64,000 nucleotides of DNA, taken from Bacteroidota bacterium (lineage in GTDB: Bacteria; Bacteroidota; Bacteroidia; Chitinophagales; Chitinophagaceae). Where the stretch lies: positions 248,001 through 312,000 of the forward strand of contig VGFK01000003.1 of NCBI GenBank assembly GCA_016868895.1, in the 5' to 3' direction. Positions 43,248 through 53,181 of the stretch are shown here, in pieces. Made by a program: the position numbers and the translations under genes. A model generated the notes under the pieces. The model was not told where the DNA came from. It did no database searches and saw only the letters and a program-made list of their open reading frames with translations. How positions within the stretch are numbered: position 1 is the stretch's first letter; each line of letters starts with the position of its first letter.

Positions 43248-45386
43248 GTGGAGACGAAGAAGGACATTCTCTGGAGGACCTACCTGATCTACATCGGCAT
43301 GCTGGTGTTTGGCATCCTCATCTTCGGAAAGGCGCTGCACATCCAGCGTGTGGAAGGGAGTTATTGGAAATCCCTGAGCGACAGCCTTCATTTAGAATAC
43401 CGGGAGATGGATGCGGAACGCGGAACCATTTACAGCGAAGACGGCCGCATGCTCAGCAGTTCAATTCCGTTTTTTGATATTTACCTGGATTTTGGCGCAG
43501 AAGGGATTCAGGAAAAAAATGGTACTCGGTTCAAGCAACAGGTCGACAGCCTCAGTTATCATTTGTCGTACATCCTGGGGGAACAATCTCCTGAACAATA
43601 CCGCCGCGAATTGATGGATGTATTTGATCGGCGCGACCGCTATCACTTGCTGTTCAAAAATATTGGGTTTGGTCAGTATCAGGCCTTGCGCAATCTGCCC
43701 TTCATCCAAAAAAACAAAAACAAGAACGGTTTCATTTTTGTCGAAAAAGAAAAGCGACTGAATCCGTTTGGGGAGTTGGCCAAGCGAACCATTGGTTTGG
43801 CTCGGGAATACGCAGATGCAAGCGGAAAGCTGATCAGCACGAATGTAGGATTGGAAAAAACATACGACAGCCTGCTGAAAGGAGTGACGGGTAAACGGTT
43901 GGTGAGAAGAGTGGCGGGGGGCGCATTTGTACCCGTGGAGGGATCAGAAATTGAGCCGGAAAATGGCAAAGACATTATCACGACCATTGACGTCAACATA
44001 CAAGACTTGGCGGAGCAGGCCTTGCTGAAAGTAATGACCGAGAATGAGTGCACCAACGGGACCTGCATCGTGATGGAAGTCAAGACAGGGAAAATCAAGG
44101 CGATTGCCAATCTTGGTCGACAAACCGACGGTACCTACAAAGAGGATTTCAATTACGCCATCACCCGCTCTGAACCGGGTTCTACGTTCAAGCTGATGAC
44201 CATGCTTGCGGCGCTGGAAGATCAAAACATCAACCTCAACAGTCAGGTCAATATCGAAGGAGGAAAATGGAATTTCAGTGGAAGAACGGTGTGGGACAGT
44301 GAGCGCCATCAGCGTACACATGTGACCTATCAACAGGCATTTGAGTTGAGCTCCAATGTTGGGATGGCCAAACTTGCTGTAAATTATTACTATACGAATC
44401 CTTCCAAGTTCATTGCGCACTTACAGCGATTGAATTTGCACAAGCCCACTGGAATAGACTTGGTGGGAGAATCAATGCCTAGTATACCTGGACCATCAAG
44501 TCCCGGATGGAGTAACGTAGCACTTCCCTGGATGAGCTTCGGGTATAACCTATCGATCAGTCCGCTGCAAACCCTCACGGTATACAATGCCATTGCCAAC
44601 GACGGAAAGATGATGCGTCCCTATCTGGTCAATGCCGTAATGAAAGACGGATTTGTTGTGCAATCGTTTAATCCATCCATCGTGCGCGATTCCATTTGCA
44701 GTCGTTCTACGTTGCAACAGCTCCAAGCCTGCCTGAAGGGCGTGGTCACTTCCGGAACCGCGAAAGGACTTCAGTCCCCCTATTTCACGTTCGCGGGCAA
44801 AACCGGAACCGCCATGGTGGCCAATGGCAACAAGGGGTATACCGAGCATATTTATCAGGCTTCGTTTGCAGGGTACTTTCCTGCGGACAATCCCAAGTAT
44901 TCCTGTATCGTGGTGATCAAAAACAAACCCTTTGCCGCCCGCTACTATGGAGCACTCGTTGCCGGTCCCGTGTTCAAAGAAATTGCGAGTAAGCTGTTTA
45001 CGGTGGATGCGGATTTCTATGCAACCTTCCAGCACACGATGATCAAATACTCTACACCGGTAAACTGGAAAGGATCGACAAAAGATTTTACCGTGATCGC
45101 GAAGAAAATGAATGCACGGGTCATTGATTCAACCAGAAGCAGTGCATGGAGTGCTATCAAGTCCGATACCAGTGGGTTGTCGGCATACGCATGGACCAGT
45201 GCTTCGGGTACCATGCCGGATGTAAAAGGATTTGGGCTCAAAGATGCGCTGGATCTTTTGGAACAGCTTCAATTACAGGTCATCGCTTATGGGAAGGGGA
45301 AAGTGCTGGCTCAATCCATACAGGCGGGACTCCCTATTCAACGCGGACAAACTGTTTACCTCACCCTCAATCAGTCGGTCGATTAA
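43248..45386 (+). CDS. ftsI: Septal peptidoglycan transpeptidase FtsI (PBP3) with C-terminal PASTA domain
   Basis: FtsI cross-links peptidoglycan at the division septum, with FtsW as its partner glycosyltransferase. The 712-residue protein has an N-terminal membrane anchor (about residues 11-32), a PBP dimerisation region with RGTIYSEDGRML, and the transpeptidase motifs SxxK (GSTFK), SxN (SSNVG) and KTG (KTGTA). The last 60 residues form one PASTA domain (MPDVKGFGLKDALDLLEQL). I chose the GTG at 43248, preceded by GGGGAAAC, because no ATG precedes the membrane anchor in frame without running into ftsL. It is directly followed by murE with no gap. Confidence 0.95.
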   Translation: METKKDILWRTYLIYIGMLVFGILIFGKALHIQRVEGSYWKSLSDSLHLEYREMDAERGTIYSEDGRMLSSSIPFFDIYLDFGAEGIQEKNGTRFKQQVDSLSYHLSYILGEQSPEQYRRELMDVFDRRDRYHLLFKNIGFGQYQALRNLPFIQKNKNKNGFIFVEKEKRLNPFGELAKRTIGLAREYADASGKLISTNVGLEKTYDSLLKGVTGKRLVRRVAGGAFVPVEGSEIEPENGKDIITTIDVNIQDLAEQALLKVMTENECTNGTCIVMEVKTGKIKAIANLGRQTDGTYKEDFNYAITRSEPGSTFKLMTMLAALEDQNINLNSQVNIEGGKWNFSGRTVWDSERHQRTHVTYQQAFELSSNVGMAKLAVNYYYTNPSKFIAHLQRLNLHKPTGIDLVGESMPSIPGPSSPGWSNVALPWMSFGYNLSISPLQTLTVYNAIANDGKMMRPYLVNAVMKDGFVVQSFNPSIVRDSICSRSTLQQLQACLKGVVTSGTAKGLQSPYFTFAGKTGTAMVANGNKGYTEHIYQASFAGYFPADNPKYSCIVVIKNKPFAARYYGALVAGPVFKEIASKLFTVDADFYATFQHTMIKYSTPVNWKGSTKDFTVIAKKMNARVIDSTRSSAWSAIKSDTSGLSAYAWTSASGTMPDVKGFGLKDALDLLEQLQLQVIAYGKGKVLAQSIQAGLPIQRGQTVYLTLNQSVD

Positions 45387-46853
45387 ATGGCACTGCTGCA
45401 GGACATATTATATACTGTCAGGATTCAGTCGCTGGTCGGCAACACCGACCGCAAGGTGACTGCTGTGCAAACCGACTCCCGATTGGTTGAGCCCGGTGCT
45501 TGTTTCATTGCTGTTCGAGGCGTTCAACAAGATGGTCACGATCACATTGCTGCCGCAATTAAACAGGGATCAACCGCTATTGTTTGTGAACGCCTTCCGC
45601 AAACCATTCAAGATGGGGTGACCTATGTTGTGACCAGCAATTCTGCGGAGGCTGCGGGGATCATCGCACATGCCTTTTATGGAGCACCGTCTAAACGCCT
45701 TCAACTCATCGGGGTTACCGGTACCAACGGCAAGACAACCGTTGCAACCCTGTTGTATACTTTATTCACGTCAATGGGAGAGACGTGCGGACTTCTTTCT
45801 ACCGTGAGCAACCGCATCGGAGCAGCAGAACTGGAATCCACCCACACCACTCCAGATGCCGTTTCACTCAATCAGTTGCTGAAAAAAATGGTCGATGCCG
45901 GATGCACCCATGCATTCATGGAAGTCAGTTCCCATGCCATCCATCAGCACCGCATCGCGGGACTCCAATTTGTAGGAGGAATTTTCACCAACATCACCCA
46001 CGATCATCTCGATTACCATAAAACATTTGATGAGTATATCCGGGTAAAGAAGTTGTTCTTCGACGGATTGCCGTCCACTGCATTTGCCATTGCCAACCTG
46101 GACGACAAAAACGGAGTGATCATGCTTCAGAATACGCAGGCAGATAAATTCTACTACAGCCTGCGCACGATGGCCGATTTCAAAGGAAAGATTCTCGAAA
46201 ATTCCATCACGGGACTTCAAATGGTCGTTAATGAAACCGATGTTCATTTTCGACTGATCGGAGAATTCAACGCCTATAATCTCCTAGCCGTGTATGCAGC
46301 TGCTATTTGCCTGGGAGAAGACCGGCAAGAAGTATTGCAGTACCTGAGCAATCTATCTGGCGCCGAAGGCCGCTTTGATTATGTCATCTCTGCACGGGAA
46401 AATGTAATCGGAATCATCGATTATGCCCATACCCCGGATGCTTTGCACAACGTACTCACGACCATCAAGCAATTGCAAAAAGGACACGAACACATCATCA
46501 CCGTGGTAGGTTGCGGAGGCGATCGGGACCGGACCAAGCGCCCCAAGATGGGCACCATCGCTGCGGAATACAGCAGCAAAGCCATTTTTACGTCTGATAA
46601 TCCGAGGAGCGAATCTCCCGAGCAGATCATAAAAGAAATGCATGTGGGACTGGATCCGGTTCTTTCAAAAAAAATACTGGATGTACCTGAACGGGGTGAA
46701 GCCATTCGTACGGCAGTCATGCTGGCCCGTCAAGACGATATCATTTTGCTCGCCGGAAAAGGGCATGAAAAATATCAGATCATCGGAAGTGAACGCTTGC
46801 CATTTGATGATCGACAAACATTGTTGAACGCTTTCAAAGAAATGGATAAATAA
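45387..46853 (+). CDS. murE: UDP-N-acetylmuramoyl-tripeptide synthetase MurE (meso-DAP type)
   Basis: MurE adds the third residue to UDP-MurNAc-L-Ala-D-Glu. The 488-residue Mur ligase has the P-loop GVTGTNGKTTVATLL, the carbamylated-lysine region, and the motif DNPRSE near residue 405, whose Arg is characteristic of enzymes that add meso-diaminopimelate rather than lysine. This predicts mDAP-type peptidoglycan. It starts at the base after the ftsI stop and mraY follows after one base. No murF lies between murE and mraY. Confidence 0.96.
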   Translation: MALLQDILYTVRIQSLVGNTDRKVTAVQTDSRLVEPGACFIAVRGVQQDGHDHIAAAIKQGSTAIVCERLPQTIQDGVTYVVTSNSAEAAGIIAHAFYGAPSKRLQLIGVTGTNGKTTVATLLYTLFTSMGETCGLLSTVSNRIGAAELESTHTTPDAVSLNQLLKKMVDAGCTHAFMEVSSHAIHQHRIAGLQFVGGIFTNITHDHLDYHKTFDEYIRVKKLFFDGLPSTAFAIANLDDKNGVIMLQNTQADKFYYSLRTMADFKGKILENSITGLQMVVNETDVHFRLIGEFNAYNLLAVYAAAICLGEDRQEVLQYLSNLSGAEGRFDYVISARENVIGIIDYAHTPDALHNVLTTIKQLQKGHEHIITVVGCGGDRDRTKRPKMGTIAAEYSSKAIFTSDNPRSESPEQIIKEMHVGLDPVLSKKILDVPERGEAIRTAVMLARQDDIILLAGKGHEKYQIIGSERLPFDDRQTLLNAFKEMDK

Positions 46854-46854
46854 A

Positions 46855-48126
46855 ATGGTATACCACTTTTTTGAATGGTTGAGACAGGCAGGGTATAACA
46901 TACCGGGTGAAGGACTATTTCAGTTCATCACATTCCGGGCTATGTTGGCTGTTCTGCTTTCACTGTTTATTACACTGGTGTACGGTAAGCGCATCATTTT
47001 ATTACTGAAACGGATGCAGGTAGGTGAAAGTGTTCGGGAGCTTGGACTTCAAGGAGAGGAACAAAAAAAGGGTACACCAACGATGGGAGGATTCATCATC
47101 CTGCTGGGCATCCTGATTCCTACTGTATTGTTTGCCAATTTGGATAAAGTCTATATCAAGCTGTTGTTGCTCAGCACAGTCTGGCTCGGCTTGGTAGGAT
47201 TTGTGGACGATTACCTCAAGCTCAGGGCAAAGCGCATGGCTCAAGAGAAGGGCGTGAATTACAAAAAGGGTAACGACGATGGATTGGCGGGGTGGTTCAA
47301 GGTGATGGGACAAGTGGGGCTAGGCATCATCATCAGCACCACACTGTTGTTCAACGAAAACGTGAAAGTGATGCGTGAATACAAAGGATCGGTGAAACCG
47401 GAAGGCGCCAGTGAAATTAAGTATCAAGGAGATGTTCGCTATTTCGTTAAAGCCAATGAACCCATCACAACCATTCCGTTTATCAAAAACCATGAATTCA
47501 ATTATGCGAAGCTGCTGCCGGCGGCATTGCGGGAATATGGATGGGTGGTCTACATGCTGGTCATCATTTTTATTGTGACTGCTGTTTCCAACGGAGCCAA
47601 TATCACAGATGGACTGGATGGATTGGCAACAGGTGTTTCTGCCATCATCGGTGCCTGTCTTGCCTTGTTCGCATATGCTAGTGGCAACTTGATTTTGGCC
47701 GATTACCTGAACATCATGTACATCCCGAACCTGGGCGAAGTATCCATTTTTATTGCTGCCATGATTGGAGCCTGTATTGGATTCCTTTGGTACAATACCT
47801 ATCCGGCGCAGGTGTTCATGGGCGATACCGGCAGTTTGGCGTTGGGTGGCATCATTGCCGCGTTGGCCATTATTGTTCGAAAAGAACTCTTGATTCCCAT
47901 CTTTTGTGCGGTGTTTCTGGTGGAGAACCTGAGCGTGATGATTCAAGTGGGGTATTTCAAGTACACGAAAAAGAAATACGGAGAAGGCAGAAGGGTGTTT
48001 CTGATGAGTCCTCTGCATCACCATTATCAAAAAAAAGGATACCACGAAAGCAAGATTGCCATCCGTTTCTGGATTGTTACCGTGCTGTTCGTTGTGTTCG
48101 CAGTGATGTCGTTAAAAATTCGATAA
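46855..48126 (+). CDS. mraY: Phospho-N-acetylmuramoyl-pentapeptide transferase MraY
   Basis: MraY transfers phospho-MurNAc-pentapeptide onto undecaprenyl phosphate to make lipid I. The polytopic 423-residue protein has KKGTPTMGGFIIL, the Mg-binding VGFVDDYLKL, the NGANITDGLDGLATG loop, MGDTGSLALGG and SPLHHHYQKKG. It is longer than the 360-residue E. coli enzyme because of an insert of about 60 residues (near 160-220) typical of Bacteroidota. It lies between murE and murD. Confidence 0.97.
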   Translation: MVYHFFEWLRQAGYNIPGEGLFQFITFRAMLAVLLSLFITLVYGKRIILLLKRMQVGESVRELGLQGEEQKKGTPTMGGFIILLGILIPTVLFANLDKVYIKLLLLSTVWLGLVGFVDDYLKLRAKRMAQEKGVNYKKGNDDGLAGWFKVMGQVGLGIIISTTLLFNENVKVMREYKGSVKPEGASEIKYQGDVRYFVKANEPITTIPFIKNHEFNYAKLLPAALREYGWVVYMLVIIFIVTAVSNGANITDGLDGLATGVSAIIGACLALFAYASGNLILADYLNIMYIPNLGEVSIFIAAMIGACIGFLWYNTYPAQVFMGDTGSLALGGIIAALAIIVRKELLIPIFCAVFLVENLSVMIQVGYFKYTKKKYGEGRRVFLMSPLHHHYQKKGYHESKIAIRFWIVTVLFVVFAVMSLKIR

Positions 48127-48130
48127 CCGA

Positions 48131-49468
48131 GTGAAGAAAAAAATGGTCATACTGGGAGGAGGCGAAAGCGGTGTAGGCACGGCCATGCTGTGCCAACAGC
48201 AGGGCTATGAAGTCTTCCTCAGTGATGCCGGAGTGATTCGCCCTCACTATTACAATGAGTTGACCGAGCTGGGAATTGATTTTGAATCCGGTGGACACGA
48301 TCTGGATCGCATTCTGCAAGCAGACGAAGTGATGAAGAGTCCCGGTATTCCGGAAAAAACTCCCGTGATAAAAAGCATTCGCCAAAAAGGGATACCCATC
48401 ATCAGTGAGATGGAGTTGGCCTATCGCCACAAAGGAGAAAGCCGCATCATTGGAATTACAGGAAGCAATGGCAAAACCACCACGACTGCTTTGATCCATC
48501 ATATCTGTATCAAAGGCGGAATGGATTGTGCGCTGGTGGGAAACATCGGAACATCCATCGCGCGTCAAATTGCAATAGACCCTAAACGATTATATGTAGC
48601 AGAAATCAGCAGCTTCCAGCTGGATGACATCATTTCATTCCGCCCGGATATCGCAGTGCTGACCAATATCACCGAAGATCATCTCGATCGCTATGAATAC
48701 GACCTCAGCAAGTACGCTGCTGCAAAATTCAACATCGTAAAAAATCAGAACGATCTCGATTTCTTCATCTATAACGAGGACGATCCCGTTACGATGGAGT
48801 ACTTCAGCCAATATCCATTCCATTCAAAACCAATGCCCATCAGTATGCGAAGAGAACTGCCTAAAGGCGCCTTTATCAAGGACAAGCAGATGCACGTCAA
48901 GCACGGAGAGACACTGTCTATGAGCATTTTCGATTTTGCCCTCAAAGGCAAACACAACCAGTACAACACAATGGCCGCGGCTGTTGCAGGTTCCCTTGTG
49001 GGCATCCGCAAGGAAAAAATCAGAGAAGCGGTTGCTTCTTTTGAGAGCTTGGAACACCGCATGGAGAAAGTAGCTACAGTCAGGGGAATAGAATTCATCA
49101 ACGATTCAAAAGCGACGAACGTCAACAGCACCTGGTTTGCGCTGGAAAGCATGGAGAAGCCGGTTACGCTGATCCTGGGGGGAATCGACAAGGGTAATGA
49201 TTATGGCTTGATCCGGGATATGGTTCAGGAAAAAGTGAAAGCCATTATTTGTATGGGTGCCGAAAACAAAAAAATTCATGATGCTCTTGGGCAGGTTGTT
49301 CCCATCATGATGGATGCACACAGCGCGGAAGAAGCTGTACAGAAGGCCTATGGTGTTTCTGCAAAAGGCGATGTGGTGTTGCTGAGTCCTGCTTGTGCAA
49401 GTTTCGATCTGTTTAAAAACTATGAAGACAGAGGGAATCAATTTAAAAAAGCGGTGAGAGAATTATAA
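48131..49468 (+). CDS. murD: UDP-N-acetylmuramoylalanine--D-glutamate ligase MurD
   Basis: MurD adds D-glutamate to UDP-MurNAc-L-alanine. The 445-residue protein begins with a Rossmann-like domain (VILGGGESGVGTAML), has the P-loop GITGSNGKTTTTALIHHI, NITEDHLDRY and the C-terminal LSPACASFDLFKNYEDRG. The GTG at 48131 gives MKKKMVILGG; an ATG four codons on (48143) is also possible. It is 4 bp after the mraY stop and 2 bp before ftsW. Confidence 0.96.
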   Translation: MKKKMVILGGGESGVGTAMLCQQQGYEVFLSDAGVIRPHYYNELTELGIDFESGGHDLDRILQADEVMKSPGIPEKTPVIKSIRQKGIPIISEMELAYRHKGESRIIGITGSNGKTTTTALIHHICIKGGMDCALVGNIGTSIARQIAIDPKRLYVAEISSFQLDDIISFRPDIAVLTNITEDHLDRYEYDLSKYAAAKFNIVKNQNDLDFFIYNEDDPVTMEYFSQYPFHSKPMPISMRRELPKGAFIKDKQMHVKHGETLSMSIFDFALKGKHNQYNTMAAAVAGSLVGIRKEKIREAVASFESLEHRMEKVATVRGIEFINDSKATNVNSTWFALESMEKPVTLILGGIDKGNDYGLIRDMVQEKVKAIICMGAENKKIHDALGQVVPIMMDAHSAEEAVQKAYGVSAKGDVVLLSPACASFDLFKNYEDRGNQFKKAVREL

Positions 49469-49470
49469 AG

Positions 49471-50718
49471 ATGCAAACTACCGGAAGCGATATCAGAAAA
49501 TATTCACTGGGAGAACTCTCCAGCAGAACGCGTGGCGATAAAGTCATCTGGACGCTCGTCGTACTGCTGACCATGATGAGTTTGCTGGCGGTTTACAGCA
49601 GTACCGGAACGCTCGCCTATAAACTTTCCCGCAGTACGGAATCCTATTTGTTCAAGCAAATTGCCTTCATCACTATTGGGGTTGCCTTGATATATTTTCT
49701 GCACCTGGTGAATTATACCATGTATTCCCGTATTGCACTGATCCTCTTTACGATTTCAATTCCTTTATTGATCTATACACTTCTCTATGGCACCAATTTG
49801 AACGATGCCAACCGCTGGATCAAATTACCGATCATCAATTTGACGTTTCAAACATCGGATCTTGCAAAACTGGCGTTGTTCATGTACTTGAGCCGACAAA
49901 TCAGCAAACGGCAAGAAACCATCAAAGAGTTTAAAAAAGGATTTCTTCCTGTAATCCTTCCAGTAGTGGTGATCTGTGCACTCATTGCACCGGCCAATCT
50001 TTCTACTGCACTGCTCACCGGTGCCACCAGTTTGATTTTATTGTTTATTGGTCGGGCCAGCCTCAAACACCTCGGTGCGGTTGTACTCATTGCCGCCATT
50101 CCAATAACCCTGTTGATTGGATTGGCCATGACGTATTATAATAAGGCAGACGCAAAGTCTGACCCTCTTCCTTCGGTATTGACAAAAGGCCGCGTAGAGA
50201 CCTGGATCAAACGGGTGCAAGGATTCATGTATGCCGATAAAGACGAAGTTTCCTATCAGGTTCAGCAATCAAAGATTGCCATTGCAAAGGGGAGCTGGTT
50301 CGGACTAGGCCCCGGCAACAGTCAATCCCGCAACTTCCTTCCGCATCCTTATTCTGATTTTATTTATTCCATCATCATTGAAGAGTATGGACTGGTGGGA
50401 GCCGGCATCATCCTGTTGATCTATTTACTTTTCCTCTACCGATGCATTCGTATCGTGAAGAAATGTCCGTATGCATTTGGTGCATTCCTCGCGCTGGCCT
50501 TGAGTTTTACATTGGTGATACAGGCATTGGCGAACATGGCAGTCAACGTGAGCCTCTTCCCGGTCACCGGTGTAACACTGCCTCTGGTAAGCATGGGAGG
50601 AAGTTCCTTCCTCTTTACCTGTGTGGCAATCGGCATCATTTTGAGTGTAGCCCGCAACGTTGAAATTCTGGAAGGGAAGGCGGAACCATTGTCCACTCCA
50701 AATCCCGAAAACGCATGA
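49471..50718 (+). CDS. ftsW: Septal peptidoglycan glycosyltransferase FtsW
   Basis: FtsW is the SEDS-family glycosyltransferase that polymerises septal glycan from lipid II together with FtsI. The 415-residue membrane protein has about ten helices, the conserved DLAKLALFMYLSR, the extracytoplasmic loop segment IAIAKGSWFGLGPGNSQ and the signature LPLVSMGGSSFLFTC. The final TGA overlaps the murG ATG as ATGA, indicating coupling. Confidence 0.96.
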   Translation: MQTTGSDIRKYSLGELSSRTRGDKVIWTLVVLLTMMSLLAVYSSTGTLAYKLSRSTESYLFKQIAFITIGVALIYFLHLVNYTMYSRIALILFTISIPLLIYTLLYGTNLNDANRWIKLPIINLTFQTSDLAKLALFMYLSRQISKRQETIKEFKKGFLPVILPVVVICALIAPANLSTALLTGATSLILLFIGRASLKHLGAVVLIAAIPITLLIGLAMTYYNKADAKSDPLPSVLTKGRVETWIKRVQGFMYADKDEVSYQVQQSKIAIAKGSWFGLGPGNSQSRNFLPHPYSDFIYSIIIEEYGLVGAGIILLIYLLFLYRCIRIVKKCPYAFGAFLALALSFTLVIQALANMAVNVSLFPVTGVTLPLVSMGGSSFLFTCVAIGIILSVARNVEILEGKAEPLSTPNPENA

Positions 50719-51821
50719 AGCTGAATAGAATCATCATAGCGGGTGGGGGTACCGGGGGACATATTTTCCCTGCAATTGCGGTAGCGAATGCATTGCGTTC
50801 ACTCCTTCCTCAGCTGGATGTGTTGTTTGTCGGTGCACAAGGAAAAATGGAGATGGAGAAAGTTCCGCAAGCAGGATACCGCATTGAGGGGTTGGACATT
50901 GCCGGATTCAACCGCAGCGCATGGTTGAAGAATTGGAATCTTCCGTTCAAATTGATCAAAAGTTTTGTACAGGTCCGCAGCATCTTCAACCGATTTCGAC
51001 CGGATGCCGCATTTGGAGTGGGTGGATATTCCAGTTTTCCTGTACTTCGGTATGCGCAACAACAACACATTCCGACATTTCTGCATGAAGCCAATTCGTT
51101 TGCCGGTCGATCCAACAAGATACTGGCCAAACATGCTGCGCTGGTCATGGTGGGCACTCCCGGCATGGAGCAATTCTTTCCATCCGACACCTTGCTCTAT
51201 ACCGGTAACCCAATCCGAAAGGAAATCCTTTCTTCTGTACCCGACCGATCTCATGCGCTTCAACAATTTGGATTGATGATGGGAAAGCCAACTGTTTTGG
51301 TAATGGGTGGAAGCTTAGGAGCGCGCAGCATCAATGCATCGATGGTAAACGGCATTGCCCGTTTACTGCAGCAGGATATACAGGTGATTTGGCAAACCGG
51401 AAAAGGGCATTATCCATCATTGCCCGAACCGCTGAATGCCCACAAGCAATTATGGGTGGGCGAATTCATCCAGCACATGCCTGAAGCCTATGCTGCCGCT
51501 GATCTGGTGGTATCGAGAGCTGGTGCCATTGCGCTTGCGGAGATCTGTGCGTGCGGTAAGCCTTCCATTCTGGTTCCATTCCCCCATGCCGCTGAAGATC
51601 ATCAAACATCAAACGCACGGGTATTGGTAGATGCCGGTGCAGCGTGGTGGGTGCGGGATGCAGATGCAGAACGCGTATTGGTGGATCAAATTATATCGAT
51701 GATGCAGCAACCTTCACTCCGCGAGCAGTTCTCTCGTGCAGCATTGGGATTGGCGCACCGCGATGCTGACCGTGTAATCGCAGAACAGATTATAGAAAAA
51801 CTAGCAACACTGCATGAATGA
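50715..51821 (+). CDS. murG: Lipid II synthase MurG
   Basis: MurG transfers GlcNAc from UDP-GlcNAc onto lipid I to make lipid II. The 368-residue GT-B protein shows IAGGGTGGHIFPAIAVA at the N-terminus, GVGGYSSFPVL, FLHEANSFAGRSN and the C-terminal VSRAGAIALAEICACGKPS donor-binding region. It overlaps ftsW by 4 bp and murC by 8 bp, consistent with a translationally coupled operon. Confidence 0.97.
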   Translation: MKLNRIIIAGGGTGGHIFPAIAVANALRSLLPQLDVLFVGAQGKMEMEKVPQAGYRIEGLDIAGFNRSAWLKNWNLPFKLIKSFVQVRSIFNRFRPDAAFGVGGYSSFPVLRYAQQQHIPTFLHEANSFAGRSNKILAKHAALVMVGTPGMEQFFPSDTLLYTGNPIRKEILSSVPDRSHALQQFGLMMGKPTVLVMGGSLGARSINASMVNGIARLLQQDIQVIWQTGKGHYPSLPEPLNAHKQLWVGEFIQHMPEAYAAADLVVSRAGAIALAEICACGKPSILVPFPHAAEDHQTSNARVLVDAGAAWWVRDADAERVLVDQIISMMQQPSLREQFSRAALGLAHRDADRVIAEQIIEKLATLHE

Positions 51822-53181
51822 TCATATGAACATATCGAACATTCGTTCTGTCTTTTTCATCGGTATCGGTGGAATCGGAATGAGTGCGCTTGCACGGTAT
51901 TTTCATTCAAAGGGCATGGAGGTAAGCGGTTACGACCGGACTTCCACTACATTGACAGAAGCGCTGGTGGCAGAAGGAATTGCGGTGGTATGCGAGGATG
52001 ATCCTCGACTGGTTGATGCGGATGCAGATCTTGTAGTCTATACTCCTGCGATTCCTGTTGAAAGTCGCATTCGCCAACACTGTGTGTCCATCGGAAAAAC
52101 ACTGTATAAGCGAAGCGAAGTGTTGGGAATGATTTCTGCCAGCACCTTCAATATATGCATTGCCGGTACGCATGGAAAGACCACGACCAGTTGCATGGTA
52201 GCACACCTGCTGCGCGACAGCGGTTACGGATGCAATGCGTTTTTGGGCGGGATTGCCAGTAACTACGGAACTAATTTTTGGAGCCATGATCGCAGCGTTG
52301 CTGTGATAGAAGCCGATGAATACGATAGGAGCTTTCTTACACTGCATCCGGATGTCGTTTCCGTTTCGTCGATGGATCCGGATCATCTGGATATTTACGG
52401 GACTGCTGCAGAAATGGAGGCGGCATTCATGACGTTTGCATCGCAGCTCAAAACAGGAGGTTGGCTGATTACCCGAAAAGGCTTGAAGCGCGAAAGTGAT
52501 TTTAATGCTGAACATCATCTGACTTATCATGCGGAAGATCAAACAGCTTCTGTTCATGCCCGTTCATTGCGGGTAGAAGACGGCGCGTTTGTGTACGATG
52601 TGGTGGGTCCTGATTGGGAGATTACCGACTTGCATTTGTCGATGGGAGGTATACACAATGTTGAGAACAGTTTGGTTGCTATAACGGTCGCCCGACTCCT
52701 GGGCATCGATGATCAAGCCATCCGCGCTGCACTTGCTTCATTTAAAGGAGTAAAGCGAAGGTTTGAGTACATTGTCAATCAGCCATCGGGAACATACATC
52801 GATGATTATGCCCACCATCCCGAAGAGCTACGGGTTTTGATTCAAGGTGCCCGCACCATGTTCAAAGGGGAATCCATCACCTTGGTCTTTCAGCCCCATC
52901 TCTATTCACGAACCCGGGACCTCGCAGATGATTTTGCAGCAGTATTGGATAGCGCCGATCGGGTGTATCTCTTGCCGATCTATCCTGCGCGAGAAAAACC
53001 CATGGAAGGAGTGACCAGTGCTACCATAGCGGATCGCATGAAGAGCAAGCCCATGTTGCTGAATAAGCTGGAGCTGCTCGACCAGCTCAGAAACGAGCCA
53101 CCTCATTTGTTGATCACGGCAGGTGCCGGTGATATTGATACACTGATTGATCCTATAAAAGAAACGTTTCATCGCGCATGA
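51814..53181 (+). CDS. murC: UDP-N-acetylmuramate--L-alanine ligase MurC
   Basis: MurC adds the first amino acid, L-alanine, to UDP-MurNAc. The 455-residue protein has FFIGIGGIGMSALARYF near the N-terminus, the P-loop IAGTHGKTTTSCMVA, IEADEYDRSF and the C-terminal YIDDYAHHPEEL and FQPHLYSRT. The ATG at 51814 overlaps murG by 8 bp; an ATG at 51826 would leave a 4-bp gap and is also plausible. Its stop overlaps ftsQ as ATGA. Confidence 0.97.
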   Translation: MNDHMNISNIRSVFFIGIGGIGMSALARYFHSKGMEVSGYDRTSTTLTEALVAEGIAVVCEDDPRLVDADADLVVYTPAIPVESRIRQHCVSIGKTLYKRSEVLGMISASTFNICIAGTHGKTTTSCMVAHLLRDSGYGCNAFLGGIASNYGTNFWSHDRSVAVIEADEYDRSFLTLHPDVVSVSSMDPDHLDIYGTAAEMEAAFMTFASQLKTGGWLITRKGLKRESDFNAEHHLTYHAEDQTASVHARSLRVEDGAFVYDVVGPDWEITDLHLSMGGIHNVENSLVAITVARLLGIDDQAIRAALASFKGVKRRFEYIVNQPSGTYIDDYAHHPEELRVLIQGARTMFKGESITLVFQPHLYSRTRDLADDFAAVLDSADRVYLLPIYPAREKPMEGVTSATIADRMKSKPMLLNKLELLDQLRNEPPHLLITAGAGDIDTLIDPIKETFHRA